Virus record (IMG/VR): IMGVR_UViG_3300035180_000978
Span: 45,838-109,837 of that record
Source: a virus
Length of the DNA: 64,000 nt
Strand: one strand, 5' to 3'
Shown here: piece by piece, positions 8,516-15,924 of the stretch
How positions within the stretch are numbered: position 1 is the stretch's first letter
How the letters are laid out: each line of letters begins with the position of its first letter
Program-made: the position numbers and the translations under genes
Notes under the pieces: model-generated
Database searches by the model: none
Told to the model about the DNA's origin: nothing
Seen by the model: only the letters and a program-made list of their open reading frames with translations

Positions 8516-8938
8516 TTACTCCGTTACGCTCTCGCCCATGTCTTCAGCAAACGCCTTGAAGCACTTGCCGTTGTTGTCACAGAAGCTCTGGTGCGGAGGA
8601 GCCGTGTCCAAAGACATCATTGCTGCCCAGATCTGATCTCCGCAGTACATGCACCGCCCGACGCGAACCTTCTCACCGGGCACCCATGGGATGTACCGAC
8701 CGATGGACAGAAACTGCGACTCTGTCGGATCGACAATCGTCCCCGCTTCTGTCTCCAGCCACCAGTGGCCACGACGCGAGTCTTTTGGCCAAAGCGGCAC
8801 GTCTACGTGTCCCTTGACGATCTTCAGCTCGGGGAAGACCTTCACCATTTCTTCGACGGCAGGGCGACACTTTCCAAGAACGGCGTACTTCTCGCGAGCC
8901 AGGTAGGCCGCGATCCACTCCTTGTATTTCTTGTCCAT
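8516..8938 (-). CDS. Hypothetical protein with CxxC pair, 140 aa
   Basis: MDKKYKEWIAAYL at ATG 8938 begins one base after the preceding stop. A single CMYC pair and a downstream C-N-N-G-K-C could form a metal site. RRGHWWLETEAGTIVDPTESQF resembles conserved segments of small phage proteins, but I do not recognise the family. Confidence 0.75.
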   Translation of the reverse strand: MDKKYKEWIAAYLAREKYAVLGKCRPAVEEMVKVFPELKIVKGHVDVPLWPKDSRRGHWWLETEAGTIVDPTESQFLSIGRYIPWVPGEKVRVGRCMYCGDQIWAAMMSLDTAPPHQSFCDNNGKCFKAFAEDMGESVTE

Positions 8939-8939
8939 G

Positions 8940-9275
8940 TCAGTACTCGTACTTTTTCCCAGGGCCATCGAACATGGGAAGTGACTGAGGCTTCTCGTGC
9001 CTGACCACTTCGACCTCTGCCGGCTTGAGGGACTGTGGATCGAGCAGCATGTCTTCGACATCTTGGACGAAGAGCATGCCGAGCTCCTTCGTCTTGATGA
9101 TGCACCCTCTGTTCTGGGTCGGTCGATCTGGAAGACAGAACAGACCCCAGAGAGCCGACGACGATGTGTAGGCCGTCTGCTTGAACCCAAGCCGGCGAGC
9201 TATCTTCTCCGCGACATCGAAGTCATCGCCCTTGAACTCCATCTGCGTTAGTGCCGGACCCTGCTCGCCGCTCAC
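8940..9275 (-). CDS. Hypothetical protein, 111 aa
   Basis: The start is GTG 9275, overlapping the upstream TGA as GTGA with AAAGGA nine bases before; an upstream ATG at 9320 would lie inside the previous gene and lacks a ribosome-binding site. Contains DVAEKIARRLGF and a hydrophobic ALWGLFCLP. Function unknown. Confidence 0.7.
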   Translation of the reverse strand: MSGEQGPALTQMEFKGDDFDVAEKIARRLGFKQTAYTSSSALWGLFCLPDRPTQNRGCIIKTKELGMLFVQDVEDMLLDPQSLKPAEVEVVRHEKPQSLPMFDGPGKKYEY

Positions 9276-9475
9276 GACGTAGGTCCTTTCACCCACACGC
9301 GGGCATGAACCCAGAACCATCCGGGGGTCTCATCGATCTTCGAGTCGCTCATGATCTCGATGTCGTCGCCAAGGTCTTCACAGAAACCTATGGCCATCGC
9401 CAGGATGTTCGCGCGATCGCCGTCAGTCAGTGGTGGGTTTCGCTTCTTCGTCTCTTCGCTCTTGCTCATGGTCAT
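9272..9475 (-). CDS. Hypothetical protein, 67 aa
   Basis: Two possible ATGs (9475 and 9469); AGGAAAGGGCA favours the first. It overlaps the previous gene by 53 nt. Contains ANILAMAIGFCEDLG then PGWFWVHARVWV. Function unknown. Confidence 0.65.
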   Translation of the reverse strand: MTMSKSEETKKRNPPLTDGDRANILAMAIGFCEDLGDDIEIMSDSKIDETPGWFWVHARVWVKGPTS

Positions 9476-9908
9476 TGCCCTTTCCTCTTCGTCGCAGTTC
9501 TTCCCTTAGCTCTTCGTCGCTGAATGCAAGGAGCAGCATGGTGCCGTTGGCTCCTTGCCCACCCATCATCACTCTCTGCTTGCGAGCCGTTTGCTTCTGC
9601 ACATGGATCGCACACAGCTCCATGTACCAAGCCTGCTCCGAGAGGTGTCCATTCACGTGAGCCTTATGCCCGCGCATGCGTCGCTCTCCGTTGCATCCAC
9701 AGTCGAGGTACCCGGTATCGACAGCGACGACGATGTCGATCTCATCGGCATCCGCCCACGTTCGACGAACGTGCATGTGGACACCATCCACTACAGGCGT
9801 CCCTGGAGACACACAGAACATGTTCGCTCTCATGTCCCATGGTGGGCTGTGAGCAACTCGCACTCCATCCAGGACTTCGACGATCTTTGCTGCGTTCTTG
9901 TTGCTCAT
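9423..9908 (-). CDS. Hypothetical protein, 161 aa
   Basis: MSNKNAAKIVEVLDG at ATG 9908. GYLDCGCNGERRMRGHKAH and ELCAIHVQ carry Cys and His that could bind metal. The C-terminus is charged (DEELREELRRRGKG). The palindrome CGCAAGCGCTTGCG lies directly upstream, partly overlapping the GGAG ribosome-binding region, which could make this gene a regulatory target. Confidence 0.75.
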   Translation of the reverse strand: MSNKNAAKIVEVLDGVRVAHSPPWDMRANMFCVSPGTPVVDGVHMHVRRTWADADEIDIVVAVDTGYLDCGCNGERRMRGHKAHVNGHLSEQAWYMELCAIHVQKQTARKQRVMMGGQGANGTMLLLAFSDEELREELRRRGKGNDHEQERRDEEAKPTTD

Positions 9909-9915
9909 CTGTCTC

Positions 9916-9929
9916 CGCAAGCGCTTGCG
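9916..9929. repeat. Dispersed palindrome CGCAAGCGCTTGCG (perfect copy, intergenic)
   Basis: Perfect copy lying between the stop at 9931 and the start at 9908, eight bases from the start codon. It is the clearest intergenic member of the set, so here protein coding does not explain its presence. Confidence 0.8.
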
Positions 9930-9930
9930 C

Positions 9931-10251
9931 TCAAACCTCGTCGGCGATGACCTTGTCCTTGTGGTACCGAAGGACTACCGTACCCTTGCTAACCTCCGGG
10001 ACCCGCAGCGCAACAAGCGTCAGTTCGTCTGTCGACTTAATGATCCCGAAGTGATCCGCGGCAACCTTGAGAGCTGTGTCGTGATCCATGTGAGCAACTA
10101 TGTGCGGACGTCCAATGTCGTTGACGAGGTCTCCGTTCGACGCTTCCTTCACATACGCTTGCACGTCGAAGGTGGCCGGGTCCGGCAGCTTCAGGTCTCT
10201 GACGCGTGTGACGACCCAACCACAGAAGATCGGGGGCAGAGTCCAAACCAT
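9931..10251 (-). CDS. Hypothetical protein, 106 aa
   Basis: MVWTLPPIFCGWVVTRV at ATG 10251, preceded by CGGAGACACGAC. Predicted mixed fold with ALKVAADHFGI and a final VVLRYHKDKVI. No family recognised. It is the first gene downstream of a 154-bp intergenic gap. Confidence 0.7.
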   Translation of the reverse strand: MVWTLPPIFCGWVVTRVRDLKLPDPATFDVQAYVKEASNGDLVNDIGRPHIVAHMDHDTALKVAADHFGIIKSTDELTLVALRVPEVSKGTVVLRYHKDKVIADEV

Positions 10252-10405
10252 GTCGTGTCTCCGAGAGTGTTGAGGTGACTGGCCGTGGGCATGCGTGAAG
10301 CTGTCCGTGTGCTTCCGTATGGCTTGGGCCTGAGGGGGTTGTGGAGGGGATAGGATGATGGCATTGAGGGCCTCGTGTGGCCAGGATTTGGTTTCGCCCG
10401 TGCGA
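10252..10405. other. 154-bp intergenic gap
   Basis: No gene seen. Read leftward it contains TGGCCACACGAGGCC followed by CTCAATGCC, a weak hairpin that shares words with the terminator at 3090-3125, so it may be a degenerate terminator after the gene ending at 10406. No clear promoter was found. Confidence 0.4.
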
Positions 10406-10702
10406 TCAGTGGAGCGCTGGGTCCTTCGGCACATCTCCTTGTACGACCGCCTGTGGTTTCGAGCCCTCCATCGTCTTCAAGACCGTACGGAAGATGTCCT
10501 CCATGTCCTTGGCTGGGTCTTTCAGTCGTGGTGTCGAGCCGACCGCGAAAGCCTTGTCCTCCTGCCTCACCACCGCGAACACGAGCACGAACTCGCCATC
10601 TTGAGGGATGACGCGCGCCGCGAGCGTGCCGATGATCTCCGCCAACTGTCCTGCCTTCTGCGCTGACGCTTGCAGCGCCTTCGTGTCATCTTCCAGACTC
10701 AT
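10406..10702 (-). CDS. Hypothetical protein, 98 aa
   Basis: MSLEDDTKALQASAQ at ATG 10702. Helical N-terminus, then GEFVLVFAVVRQED and AKDMEDIFRTVLKTM. Not recognised; probably part of the same transcript as the next upstream gene, 7 bp away. Confidence 0.7.
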   Translation of the reverse strand: MSLEDDTKALQASAQKAGQLAEIIGTLAARVIPQDGEFVLVFAVVRQEDKAFAVGSTPRLKDPAKDMEDIFRTVLKTMEGSKPQAVVQGDVPKDPALH

Positions 10703-10709
10703 GTTCGAC

Positions 10710-11105
10710 CTATCGAAGAAGCCCTCGGACCTCGTTCGCCTTTCCGATCTCCACCACCACCAACACGCCAAAGACCTTCTTCGGCGCATCACTCTCATGA
10801 CGATCGAACAACTCGAACGCTGCTCGTCTCGCATCTGCCAGGGCGTACGGAACCTGGACCACCTTCGCCATCTTGAGCCCGACCTCCACACCGCTATCGT
10901 CGGCCGCGCAGCATGCTTGAGCAGCCAGCGTCGGCAGTTCGCCGACCCAGTGGTCCTCCACGTACACGAGGTACCTGGTTCCAGACCTCTTCATCGAGAA
11001 GGCTTGGTCGAGCCCGTATACCTTCTTCAACCTCGTCTGCCTCTTTTCCGTTCCCGTCCCCATCAACATGGTGGAGACGCGCAGCGGCGAATCTCGCCTG
11101 GTCAT
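10710..11105 (-). CDS. Hypothetical protein, 131 aa
   Basis: Start taken at ATG 11105, immediately after the upstream stop (TGAGATG). Contains GTRYLVYVEDHWVGEL and KKVFGVLVVVEIG, beta-rich, with a CCAADD turn. Function unknown. Confidence 0.7.
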   Translation of the reverse strand: MTRRDSPLRVSTMLMGTGTEKRQTRLKKVYGLDQAFSMKRSGTRYLVYVEDHWVGELPTLAAQACCAADDSGVEVGLKMAKVVQVPYALADARRAAFELFDRHESDAPKKVFGVLVVVEIGKANEVRGLLR

Positions 11106-11106
11106 C

Positions 11107-11433
11107 TCAGAGCTGCTCTTCGTCGAAAGAATCGAACTCAAAGTCGTCTACGCCTCCGTGCTCCTTGCACTTCACCAACTGCGTGACCGCTCCGTTGCTG
11201 GCTAGCGCATTGCAGCCGCATGCCCACCCGTACTCGACCAGCTCACCCTTCAGCAGGGCAACCTTGCTTCTGAGTGCTCGAATCGTCTTCCAGAATCCGA
11301 TCATCTCGTTGATCGAGCGAATCGTGATGCTGTTGTCTCTCAGCGTCTGTCCTTGGCCTTTCCTTGCCAGGACAGTGTGAAGGCGCTCCAGGCTGGCCTT
11401 GGCCGCTCTGGCACGAGCGCCTTCATCACGCAT
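11107..11433 (-). CDS. Hypothetical helical protein, 108 aa
   Basis: ATG 11433 overlaps the upstream gene by 8 nt. Predicted largely coiled helix (AKASLERLHTVLAR, TIRALRSKVALLKGEL) with a CGC pair in the middle and an acidic tail (DDFEFDSFDEEQL). Function unknown. Confidence 0.7.
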   Translation of the reverse strand: MRDEGARARAAKASLERLHTVLARKGQGQTLRDNSITIRSINEMIGFWKTIRALRSKVALLKGELVEYGWACGCNALASNGAVTQLVKCKEHGGVDDFEFDSFDEEQL

Positions 11434-11812
11434 CGCCACCACCAAGGATGTTGATCGGGATGCGACCGTGACCTTGGTAGGCAAGGATCTGCTCGCGTCG
11501 TGTCATGACAAGTGACGGAGGTACACCGAGAAGCCTGGCGAGGCTCTCGTTCGAATGAGCAAACAGTGGCCCGATGACATACGTCGGTACCGCAAGCCGC
11601 ACGGCGTTCGCATGCATCTGCTCTTCGCTCGGGAAGTGTCCGTTGCGACAGACCGAGTGCTTCAGCACCTCGAAACACAAGTTGAGCAGCTTTCTTTCGA
11701 CCTGTGAGAGGTCACCGCCTCCAACGATCTTGCAGTCCCCATTCTCATCGCGAACGAACCAACCCAGAGACTTGCCGTTCACACAGACCTGACGCTTGAC
11801 CGGAACCATCAT
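11426..11812 (-). CDS. Hypothetical protein, 128 aa
   Basis: MMVPVKRQVCVNGKSLGW at ATG 11812 after GAAGGGAAGAGCG. The middle helical part (LSQVERKLLNLCFEVLKH) and SNESLARLLGVPPSLV resemble helix-turn-helix-like surfaces, but I would not call a regulator. It lies directly downstream of the ligase. Confidence 0.7.
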   Translation of the reverse strand: MMVPVKRQVCVNGKSLGWFVRDENGDCKIVGGGDLSQVERKLLNLCFEVLKHSVCRNGHFPSEEQMHANAVRLAVPTYVIGPLFAHSNESLARLLGVPPSLVMTRREQILAYQGHGRIPINILGGGDA

Positions 11813-11829
11813 CGCTCTTCCCTTCGTGA

Positions 11830-12735
11830 CTAGACCTCGCCAAGGACAACCGGCTCACCAGTGCACATCTCCGGGGTCTTGTCCTTGCGCCACCTCCGGA
11901 ATACAGCATGACGAATCGCACCTGAATCGAATAGCTCGCGCCCATAGAGCTCGACGACCTGCCCCTCCTGGACAAGCTTCTCTCCTGACTCGTCCAGCTC
12001 GAGATCTGGGAGCGAGCACTGAAGGACAACACGCGGCTTTCCGTTCCCCCACAGGCCAAGCTTCGCGCTCAGCTCCCCCTTCTCTGTTCGGGCCGGACCA
12101 ACGACGATGTAGTCGACCGTTCTCCATGGCTTGACCCTGAGCCACTCCGGGGTCTTCCCATCAGCTCTCGTCGGTCGGGCCGCCAGATCCAGGGGCTTCA
12201 GCACTATGCCTTCGCCACCTTCGGACAGGATGCGATCGTAGAATGGCAAGAACCCGTCGAACACCTGCTCTGCGAGCACGACCTTCCTCTGGTGCGTTCT
12301 TGGGATCGCGTACCAGATCTGCTTTCGCAGGACTGCCTGGCGCTCCCTGTACGGACGACCACGGAGGTCGATGCCCTGGTAGATGGCCACGTCGTAAACA
12401 AAGAACCTCCGATGTCCGAGCTGCTTGTACGACTTCGTCGCAAGCTCGGAGGCGGCCTCCAGTTCACCGATGAGGACCGTGCCCCTGCCAACAGGCCCCA
12501 TGTCGATCCCTTGGAGACCGTCGATGTCTGACCCATCGCAGTCGAGGCCGGTACGAGACTCGAACCTGTGATCGCTGCTCCCGGCGTGATCGACATGCCA
12601 GGCGCACCACATGCCGTCGTACTTTCGCTCGGCGACATATCCGCCCTTCATGTCGATCCCAGGTATCTGGCGCCGCTCGATGCTGTTTAGCGGCCCACAG
12701 TACAAATCGATCCTTGCTCTACGTTCTGCGACCAT
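11830..12735 (-). CDS. ATP-dependent DNA ligase
   Basis: Seals nicks by the adenylyl-enzyme route. Motif I ERKYDG (36-41) supplies nucleophilic K38, motif III is IGELEA (89-94), motif IIIa FFVYDV (111-116), motif IV GEGIVLK (174-180) and motif V WLRVKPW (198-204). An OB-like C-terminal part follows. 301 aa is a minimal phage-type ligase without extra DNA-binding domains. It could join Okazaki fragments or act with the polymerase X-like protein encoded at 21.7-22.4 kb. Start ATG 12735; a GTG within the first codons is possible. Confidence 0.93.
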   Translation of the reverse strand: MVAERRARIDLYCGPLNSIERRQIPGIDMKGGYVAERKYDGMWCAWHVDHAGSSDHRFESRTGLDCDGSDIDGLQGIDMGPVGRGTVLIGELEAASELATKSYKQLGHRRFFVYDVAIYQGIDLRGRPYRERQAVLRKQIWYAIPRTHQRKVVLAEQVFDGFLPFYDRILSEGGEGIVLKPLDLAARPTRADGKTPEWLRVKPWRTVDYIVVGPARTEKGELSAKLGLWGNGKPRVVLQCSLPDLELDESGEKLVQEGQVVELYGRELFDSGAIRHAVFRRWRKDKTPEMCTGEPVVLGEV

Positions 12736-12747
12736 AGGTCTCTCCCA

Positions 12748-12930
12748 TCAGAAGCTTGCCAAGCTCTTGCCGCACTTCTGGCATAGAGCGATTGTCACTC
12801 CATCCCTCACATACCTCTTCGCTGGCTGCGAGCACCAGATACAGAATCCTCCATCGAGCCGTTCGCTCGTAGCGTACTTGGACAACACGTAGAGGTGGGT
12901 ACCGCAGTGCTCATGACCCCTTCTTCGCAT
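12748..12930 (-). CDS. Small zinc-ribbon protein, 60 aa
   Basis: GFCIWCSQPAKRYV and ALCQKCGKSL form a four-Cys ribbon; an extra C9 lies near the start. ATG 12930 lies inside the previous tiny gene with AAGG upstream. Located 12 bp before the ligase start. Confidence 0.75.
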   Translation of the reverse strand: MRRRGHEHCGTHLYVLSKYATSERLDGGFCIWCSQPAKRYVRDGVTIALCQKCGKSLASF

Positions 12931-13244
12931 CTGCCTTGCACTGTCGAGGCGGAGTCCTCCCCTTGTAGTCGCACTTCACTACATAGGCACACGTCTTGGT
13001 CGCTTCCGCCCTGCTCTTCGTCATGCTTCCTCGCTTCTTCGGCCTGCTTTCGGACCGTCTCTTCGAGGCGCCTGATCGTGTCTGGTCGAGCCGTACCGCC
13101 GCTCAGCAAACCATAGAGCGTGTAGACGCCCATGTTCAAGGACTTGGCTGCTTCGGCCTTGCTCATTGTTCGAGCACGACGCTCGATCTCGGCGGCTGCC
13201 TCTTTGCTTAGCTTTGCCCAGTTCTGTCTTGTAGGGTTACTCAT
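12807..13244 (-). CDS. Helix-turn-helix protein with uncertain C-terminus
   Basis: The first 85 residues look like a small DNA-binding protein: SKAEAAKSLNMGVYTLYGLLSGG (about residues 27-49) reads as a helix-turn-helix and is followed by a basic coiled helix (IRRLEETVRKQAEEARK). After about residue 95 the frame runs through two better-supported genes and its composition becomes poor. Either the last third is genuine out-of-frame overlap or a frameshift links it to the 37-residue frame at 12911-13024. Start ATG 13244. Confidence 0.6.
   Translation of the reverse strand: MSNPTRQNWAKLSKEAAAEIERRARTMSKAEAAKSLNMGVYTLYGLLSGGTARPDTIRRLEETVRKQAEEARKHDEEQGGSDQDVCLCSEVRLQGEDSASTVQGRCEEGVMSTAVPTSTCCPSTLRANGSMEDSVSGARSQRRGM
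12911..13024 (-). CDS. Tiny Cys-containing protein, 37 aa
   Basis: ATG 13024, preceded by GCGAGGAAGC, reads MTKSRAEATKTCAYVVK, then CDYKGRTPPRQCK and stops at TGA 12911. The composition is protein-like (three Cys, Lys-rich) and better than the overlapping frame of the upstream HTH gene at the same bases. It shares its frame with neither neighbour. Function unknown; possibly a single zinc knuckle. Confidence 0.6.
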   Translation of the reverse strand: MTKSRAEATKTCAYVVKCDYKGRTPPRQCKADAKKGS

Positions 13245-13248
13245 GGCA

Positions 13249-13818
13249 TCAACCGTGAATCTCGCACGGTTGAGAATGCGGCAATCCGAGACGAGCTGCG
13301 CAGGTGCACTTTGCCTCCTCTGGAACTGGCACCACGGTACCCGGACCGAGCCCATGATCATCGAGTGCCCTCGCAACATATTCGATCGTGTCGGCACCCC
13401 ACTCGTACTCCTGATCTCGTTCGTCATTGAACGGCCACAGGACTGCCTGAACGTCGGTGACGACAGACTCCAGATCCTCTCGCGTCATCTCCTTCACGTT
13501 GGTGACGCGACGCTTCTTGAGGACCTTCATGGTCATCTCGCCCTTCGGCTCGTCGAGCAAGATCAGAGAGACATACACACTCGGAATCTCTGACACGATC
13601 TCGGAGAAGTCTCCGAACGGAAGATCTTTCAGCTCATTGATCTGACGATTCGCATGCGACGGCGACCCCACGATCACGACGATCTGGTGGCGCTTACACA
13701 TTGCCTTGATCTCATCGAAGACGCGCTTCGTTTTCTCCCATTCGCCAGCGTCGATCTTGATCTTGTCATCGTCCATGATGTCACCAGTGCCTTCTGCAAA
13801 AGTTGGGATCCATGTCAT
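13249..13818 (-). CDS. Orphan RecA-fold C-terminal half-like protein, 189 aa
   Basis: ATG 13818 overlaps the upstream stop as TAATG. The stretch FDEIKAMCKRHQIVVIVGSPS then SEIPSVYVSLILLDEPKGEMTMKVLKKRR parallels the second half of this phage's own helicase (LKMIAKKKAVPIVYSSQFNR then an NMFALIQTDD...MVFKAIKAR segment). No Walker A is present, so it is not an active ATPase alone. It ends with a CTCAA...C tail. It could be a helicase fragment or regulator; confidence in this reading is low. Confidence 0.6.
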   Translation of the reverse strand: MTWIPTFAEGTGDIMDDDKIKIDAGEWEKTKRVFDEIKAMCKRHQIVVIVGSPSHANRQINELKDLPFGDFSEIVSEIPSVYVSLILLDEPKGEMTMKVLKKRRVTNVKEMTREDLESVVTDVQAVLWPFNDERDQEYEWGADTIEYVARALDDHGLGPGTVVPVPEEAKCTCAARLGLPHSQPCEIHG

Positions 13819-14264
13819 TACCGTCGAACACGGCACGGCCAGAAGGTGTCGCTCATCTTCGTGACCCACGCCTCTCCGACAAGTGAACGATCTTTCGAGA
13901 AGTTGATGCTGGCGAGCGTTGTCCCGGGCTGCCGAAACTTCTTCATCGCAACTTCGAGCAAGTACCTTGCGTACCCGCGACGACGATGGCTCATGTGCGT
14001 GTACGCGTTCGTGAGGGTGGCGTTCTGTTCGTCCTTGCTCATGAACTGAAGCGCACAGACGATCGCGTTATCGACCCTCAATACGTATCGGTAGCTACCG
14101 TATCGATCAGAGTAGAGCCAAGCCTCTGCGTTTATCCTCGTGGTCTTCTCGACAAGCTCGCGTCGTTCCGCGCCCGTCGTTTTGCACTCTTCATCGAGCA
14201 AGTATGAGAGGTCCTCGTACGTCTCTGCTCGATCTGTAGCCGGAGCGCTAGCGACCGAGCTCAC
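13818..14264 (-). CDS. GNAT-family N-acetyltransferase
   Basis: AYTHMSHRRRGYARYLLEVA carries the acetyl-CoA pyrophosphate-binding R-x-x-G-x-A signature, after a VCALQFMSKDEQ strand. Substrate unknown. The start is GTG 14264, overlapping the upstream TGA as GTGA with GGAG seven bases before; longer upstream starts lie inside that gene. 148 aa is a normal GNAT length. Phage GNATs may modify host or phage proteins or DNA bases; here nothing decides. Confidence 0.8.
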   Translation of the reverse strand: MSSVASAPATDRAETYEDLSYLLDEECKTTGAERRELVEKTTRINAEAWLYSDRYGSYRYVLRVDNAIVCALQFMSKDEQNATLTNAYTHMSHRRRGYARYLLEVAMKKFRQPGTTLASINFSKDRSLVGEAWVTKMSDTFWPCRVRR

Positions 14265-14476
14265 AGCCACACTCCGTGGTTCGTGATCCATCGAACCCAC
14301 GAATCCTCCGTCCACCGACCGCTTGGCATTGGCGGCACCGGACATGAGTACAAGCCTTCCTTGTACTTCTGAAACGCGCCGAACGGCGGTACTGGTTCCA
14401 CTCTTACGTCATGCGTTTCGCCGCACGTCACGCAGCGTGGCGTTGGATCTTCACTCTTGCTTGCTTTCTGGCTCAT
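14261..14476 (-). CDS. Hypothetical CxxC protein, 71 aa
   Basis: RCVTCGETHDV near residue 15 plus a lone C44; Trp-rich C-terminus. ATG 14476 follows AAAGGAGCAACGACA. Overlaps the next gene by GTGA and the previous by ATGA. Function unknown. Confidence 0.75.
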   Translation of the reverse strand: MSQKASKSEDPTPRCVTCGETHDVRVEPVPPFGAFQKYKEGLYSCPVPPMPSGRWTEDSWVRWITNHGVWL

Positions 14477-15276
14477 TGTCGTTGCTCCTTTGCTACTGCC
14501 TCCAGATGAAGGCGTCTGACTGGCTCGTTCTCATTCTCGAATGAAGCGCACCCATTCTCGGCAACGTTGGCCATGACCACACTAGGCGGGCGCGGGTAGT
14601 CCGTGCCTGGGCAACGAAGGCGGCCGTCGCTCATGGTCTCGATCCGATTCTTGCAGATGGTGCAATCTGCAAAAAACGGAGTGACGACCCACTTCGTCAC
14701 GTTAGTGAAAGCTGGGCTCGACGGCGGTACGTTCACTCTGACTCCATCGAACGGCCACTTGAGCCCGACCCAGACAGTGTTCTCGCCGAAGCCGTACATC
14801 GCCTCCTTGAGGAACGGTACCTTCGCCTCCTTTGGACTGGCGGCCACGAGCGCCTTCACGCTTTCGAAGTCGATCGAGAGCTGACGATGGTGCAGCGACA
14901 GAGCGAGCCAAGACGTGGCTGCCTCGGACTTCATCGACGATTGGACGAAGAGACGAATCCAAAGGTCTGCGCGCTTGGCATGCTTCTCAGCGAAGATTTC
15001 TCCGTTCCTCTGGGACATGGCCTCGACTGGATTCTCGAAGAGCTTCTCCTCGACCGTGAACCGGCGGCCGATGAGCTGGCCAGCGAGGTCTTTCACCGAT
15101 ACCAGGTACCTCCTGGTGATCTCAGCCATCGCAGCTTTTCGGACCTTCAGGTTCAGGTCTTCGTTGCCGAGCACGCTGATGAGCGTGCCCACGTTTGCTG
15201 TCTTTTCGTAGCCACCGAGAGCCTTTCGCAAGTGCTTGCGTGTTCTCGCATCAACGAGCCGAATAACGTTGTCCAC
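14473..15276 (-). CDS. Hypothetical protein, 267 aa, with C-terminal Cys pair
   Basis: The start is GTG 15276 with GAGGA five bases before. The first 150 residues are helical (KVRKAAMAEITRRYLVSVKD); the C-terminus has DCTICKNRI and RLRCPGTD, a likely zinc ribbon, then ANVAENGC. No family recognised. The first codons carry the palindrome variant CGCAAGTGCTTGCG and residues 56-59 the TACCNGGTA motif. Confidence 0.75.
   Translation of the reverse strand: MDNVIRLVDARTRKHLRKALGGYEKTANVGTLISVLGNEDLNLKVRKAAMAEITRRYLVSVKDLAGQLIGRRFTVEEKLFENPVEAMSQRNGEIFAEKHAKRADLWIRLFVQSSMKSEAATSWLALSLHHRQLSIDFESVKALVAASPKEAKVPFLKEAMYGFGENTVWVGLKWPFDGVRVNVPPSSPAFTNVTKWVVTPFFADCTICKNRIETMSDGRLRCPGTDYPRPPSVVMANVAENGCASFENENEPVRRLHLEAVAKEQRQ
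15227..15240. repeat. Dispersed palindrome variant CGCAAGTGCTTGCG
   Basis: Matches CGCAA-N4-TTGCG with centre GTGC; inside the 5' end of the preceding coding sequence. Confidence 0.7.
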
Positions 15277-15285
15277 TGGTTCCTC

Positions 15286-15630
15286 TTAGATCTTCTTCTT
15301 CGGCGGTTGCTTCTTGATGCCTACCGTAGCCGGTATCAGCCCTGCCTCCAGGATAGCCTGCGCCGCTGGCGGCGGAAGAACGTGCTTCACCTCGTCCGTC
15401 GACATCGTCTTCGGACGTAGAGGCTTTGGCTTGGTCGTACCCAGAAATCCGCTGCGCAAGTCGAGCGTTTGAAGTTTCTCGGACGCAGCTTTTGCCCACG
15501 CGCCTTTCATGTCCTCCGCTTCTCCCTCCCAAACCGTCTCTTCGTTTTCACGAGGGTGGCCTGGGAACAGATCTGGGATGCACACATAGGTGAACCCGGA
15601 GGGCTGCTTGATGATGCGATACGTGTTCAA
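15286..15630 (-). CDS. Hypothetical protein, 114 aa
   Basis: MNTYRIIKQPSGFTYVCIP, with a very basic proline-rich end (IKKQPPKKKI). Start ATG 15630 overlaps the previous stop as ATGA. Function unknown. Confidence 0.75.
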   Translation of the reverse strand: MNTYRIIKQPSGFTYVCIPDLFPGHPRENEETVWEGEAEDMKGAWAKAASEKLQTLDLRSGFLGTTKPKPLRPKTMSTDEVKHVLPPPAAQAILEAGLIPATVGIKKQPPKKKI

Positions 15631-15896
15631 TCCGTCTCCAGCTCCAAGAAGGCGTGCTGGAGAGCCATCCAGTCGGCTCGGTCCATGAACGCCATCATCA
15701 TCGCGATGCGATGAAAGTGCTTGATGTCGTCGTTCTTTACGTGATCAAGTCCGTCGCCGTAGGCCATCGTGTTCATGATCGCGCCATGCCAGTCGGCTCG
15801 GTCCATGAACGCCATCATCATCGCGATGCGATGAAAGTGCTTGATGTCGTCGTTCTTTACGTGATCAAGTCCGTCGCCGTAGGCCATCGTGTTCAT
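15627..15896 (-). CDS. Protein with internal 40-residue perfect duplication, 89 aa
   Basis: Residues 1-36 (MNTMAYGDGLDHVKNDD...) recur exactly 40 residues later because the DNA carries two identical 120-bp units in frame. The ancestral protein would be about 49 residues. The start is uncertain: ATG 15896 has no good ribosome-binding site, and an internal start in the second copy is equally possible. His/Met/Asp-rich composition; function unknown. Confidence 0.65.
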   Translation of the reverse strand: MNTMAYGDGLDHVKNDDIKHFHRIAMMMAFMDRADWHGAIMNTMAYGDGLDHVKNDDIKHFHRIAMMMAFMDRADWMALQHAFLELETD

Positions 15897-15913
15897 GATC
15901 GCGCCATGCCAGT
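15669..15913. repeat. Perfect 120-bp tandem duplication
   Basis: Bases 15669-15788 and 15789-15908 are identical, and five further bases continue into a third partial unit. The lack of any mismatch suggests a recent event or an assembly artefact. The unit length (40 codons) keeps the reading frame. Confidence 0.9.
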
Positions 15914-15924
15914 GGGTGCAGCCA

